Assembly (NCBI GenBank): GCA_044375955.1 | Contig: JBILLS010000041.1 | Coordinates: forward strand, 1-14,561 | Direction of reading: 5' to 3' | DNA length: 14,561 nt | From: VGCC01 sp044375955 | Lineage (GTDB): Bacteria; Actinomycetota; Actinomycetes; S36-B12 | Shown here: positions 13,113 through 14,561 of the stretch, in pieces | How the letters are laid out: each line of letters opens with the position of its first letter | Position numbering within the stretch: the first letter of the stretch is position 1 | Notes under the pieces: model-generated | Told to the model about the DNA's origin: nothing | Databases searched by the model: none | Seen by the model: the letters and a program-made list of their open reading frames with translations, nothing else | Position numbers and translations under genes: made by a program

Positions 13113-14321
13113 GTGAGCTTCGTCGTGACCGCACGGATCCCCGACGGCCGGGGTCGTGTCGGCGTGATCGGCACACCCCATGGCGATATCGCGACCCCCG
13201 CCTTCATCCCGGTGGGTACCCGGGCCACGGTCAAAGCGGTGCTTCCCGAGTCGATGCGCGACCTGGGTGCCCAGGCGTTGCTGGCGAACGCGTATCACCT
13301 CTATCTCCAACCCGGCGCGGACATCGTCGACGAGGCCGGGGGTCTCGGCGCGTTCATGAACTGGCCGGGACCCACATTCACCGATAGCGGCGGATTCCAG
13401 GTGCTGTCCCTGGGTGTCGGTTTCAAGAAGATTCTGGCGATGGATGTTGCAGGTCGCGAGCGTGATGACGTCGTGGCACCGGGCAAGGATCGACTCGCGC
13501 ACGTCGATGACGACGGTGTGACCTTCAAGTCGCATCTCGATGGCACGATGCACCGCTTCACGTCAGAGATCTCGATGCGGGTGCAACATCAACTCGGTGC
13601 AGACATCATCTTCGCCTTCGATGAGTGCACAACGTTGATGAACACCTACGAGTATCAGGTCCGGGCACTGGAGCGGACTTCGGCGTGGGCGCACCGCTGC
13701 CTCGTCGAGCACTCGCGCCTCACAGCCGAGCGTCCCGACCGGTCGCCCCAGGCGCTCTACGCCGTCGTTCAGGGTGCGCAGTACGAGGACCTACGCAGGC
13801 GGTCCGCACGTGAACTCGCCGCCATGGACGTGGATGGACGGGGTTTCGAGGGGTATGGCATCGGCGGCGCCTTGGAGAAGCATCGACTAGCCGAGATCGT
13901 GGCCTGGGTGACCGACGAGTTACCCGAGGGGCGCCCCCGTCACCTTCTGGGTATCGGGGATCCCGACGACCTGTTCACCGGAATCGAGTCGGGTGCCGAC
14001 ACCTTCGATTGTGTGGCCCCCTCCCGTGTTGCGCGCAACGCGGCTATCCATGCGCCCACCGGCCGCTTCAACGTGACCGGTGCTGACTACCGACGCCAGT
14101 TCATCCCCATCGACGACTCCTGTGATTGCTACACCTGCACGCACTACACGCGGGCCTACCTTCATCACGCCTTCAAGGCCAAGGAACTCATCGCCTTCAC
14201 CCTGGCCACCATCCACAACGAGCGGTTCATCGTCGGCCTGGTGGATCGCATCCGTGCAGCGATCGCCTCCGGCGATTACGTGGAGTTCAAGGAGGAGTTC
14301 CTCGGTCAGTATTACGGCTGA
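13113..14321 (+). CDS. tgt: tRNA-guanine transglycosylase, actinobacterial variant
   Basis: 402 residues. It exchanges guanine-34 of GUN-anticodon tRNAs for a queuosine precursor. Visible residues, in the order of the Zymomonas enzyme: Asp91 in TDSGGFQVLSLG, Asp170 in FAFDEC, Gln220 in VVQGAQYED, nucleophile Asp299 in TFDCVAPSR, and the zinc ligands Cys337, Cys339, Cys342 and His368 (CDCYTC and IHNERF, same 26-residue gap). Two features differ from the E. coli/Zymomonas type: an insertion of about 20 residues after SLG (about 101-132) and IGGALEKHRL in place of the VGGLAVGE substrate loop. I recognise this pattern from other actinobacteria. The GTG start gives MSFVV, aligning with known starts; an in-frame TTG at 13101 is less likely. 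It overlaps the opposing transporter gene by 10 bp. Confidence 0.93.
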   Translation: MSFVVTARIPDGRGRVGVIGTPHGDIATPAFIPVGTRATVKAVLPESMRDLGAQALLANAYHLYLQPGADIVDEAGGLGAFMNWPGPTFTDSGGFQVLSLGVGFKKILAMDVAGRERDDVVAPGKDRLAHVDDDGVTFKSHLDGTMHRFTSEISMRVQHQLGADIIFAFDECTTLMNTYEYQVRALERTSAWAHRCLVEHSRLTAERPDRSPQALYAVVQGAQYEDLRRRSARELAAMDVDGRGFEGYGIGGALEKHRLAEIVAWVTDELPEGRPRHLLGIGDPDDLFTGIESGADTFDCVAPSRVARNAAIHAPTGRFNVTGADYRRQFIPIDDSCDCYTCTHYTRAYLHHAFKAKELIAFTLATIHNERFIVGLVDRIRAAIASGDYVEFKEEFLGQYYG

Positions 14322-14561
14322 GACGGGGTGCTCAGTGCGTAACTGGGTTCCCGCCGCTTCACCCAGCCGATCACCGGGTAGGTGATCGGGAGCAGGACCA
14401 CCTCGAGCAGGGTCTTGTAGAGGTATCCGTAGATCACGTAGTTCAAGAATTCGGGACCGGTGATGATCCCGTAGAAGGCGATCGTGCAGAAGACCACCGT
14501 GTCCGCGAGTTCCCCCACCGCGGTCGATCCGATGAGTCGAGCCCACAGTGCCTTCTCGTTC
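14312..14561 (-). CDS. Queuosine precursor transporter, YhhQ/VUT family (3' end; 5' part outside window)
   Basis: The last 82 codons of a membrane protein. The sequence RLIGSTAVGELADTVVF matches the family signature R-x-x-x-S-T-x-x-G-E-x-x-D-T, followed by two hydrophobic helices (around TIAFYGIITG and LYKTLLEVVLLPITYPVIGW) and a short polar tail. YhhQ proteins are known to import preQ0/preQ1, and some family members or pathways handle queuine. Its stop (TAA) lies 10 bp inside the opposing tgt gene. The pairing supports both names and suggests that this organism takes up a queuosine precursor rather than making it. The N-terminal helices are beyond the window edge. Confidence 0.9.
   Translation of the reverse strand, partial: NEKALWARLIGSTAVGELADTVVFCTIAFYGIITGPEFLNYVIYGYLYKTLLEVVLLPITYPVIGWVKRREPSYALSTPSQP

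Noticed and set aside
1..14561. Mobile elements, CRISPR arrays, tRNA genes, phage or defence islands
   Set aside because: No transposase or integrase, no regularly spaced repeats, no cloverleaf-like sequence, and all genes look like resident chromosomal families.

Overview
The window looks like ordinary chromosome from a high-GC actinobacterium (class Actinomycetia); the genus cannot be resolved. Four things point there: a fused E2-like/E1 2-oxoglutarate dehydrogenase of the Kgd/OdhA type, a nickel superoxide dismutase with its dedicated protease, a DUF6104 protein beside kgd, and an actinobacterial-type tRNA-guanine transglycosylase. Genes are tightly packed on both strands. I see no transposase, integrase, phage gene, CRISPR array, tRNA or rRNA.

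Layout from left to right. (1) 1-466: the 5' end of sodN (minus) diverges from sodX (plus), a superoxide dismutase and the peptidase that matures it. (2) 475-1440: a zinc-free quinone-oxidoreductase-like dehydrogenase. (3) 1437-5203, minus: kgd followed after 2 bp by a DUF6104 protein. Their convergent neighbour ends in the same CTAG tetranucleotide. (4) 5296-8154, plus: a carbonyl-reductase-like SDR, a secreted L,D-transpeptidase and a TesB-like thioesterase. (5) 8159-8728, minus: a membrane-anchored lytic transglycosylase. (6) 8790-11178, plus: a P-loop GTPase with a DUF697-like C-terminus, a small membrane protein overlapping it by ATGA, and a PAC2-family protein. (7) 11175-12635, minus: a secreted alpha/beta hydrolase whose stop shares a second CTAG with PAC2. 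(8) 12636-13112: the only long gene-free stretch, holding a candidate structured RNA on the minus strand that ends in a perfect 14-bp hairpin. (9) 13113-14561: tRNA-guanine transglycosylase (plus) converging on, and overlapping, the 3' end of a YhhQ/VUT queuosine-precursor transporter (minus).

The genes form small functional pairs rather than one pathway: SOD and its protease; kgd and its small partner; two peptidoglycan enzymes (L,D-transpeptidase and lytic transglycosylase); and base exchange plus precursor uptake for queuosine. No preQ biosynthesis gene is visible, so the last pair suggests salvage.

Several starts sit 5-7 nt downstream of a TANNNT -10 hexamer with no Shine-Dalgarno sequence. 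This is the signature of leaderless actinobacterial transcripts and I used it to choose starts. I do not see a clear-cut new multi-gene system. The candidates most worth following are the structured RNA at about 12728-12965 and the GTPase/small-membrane-protein pair.
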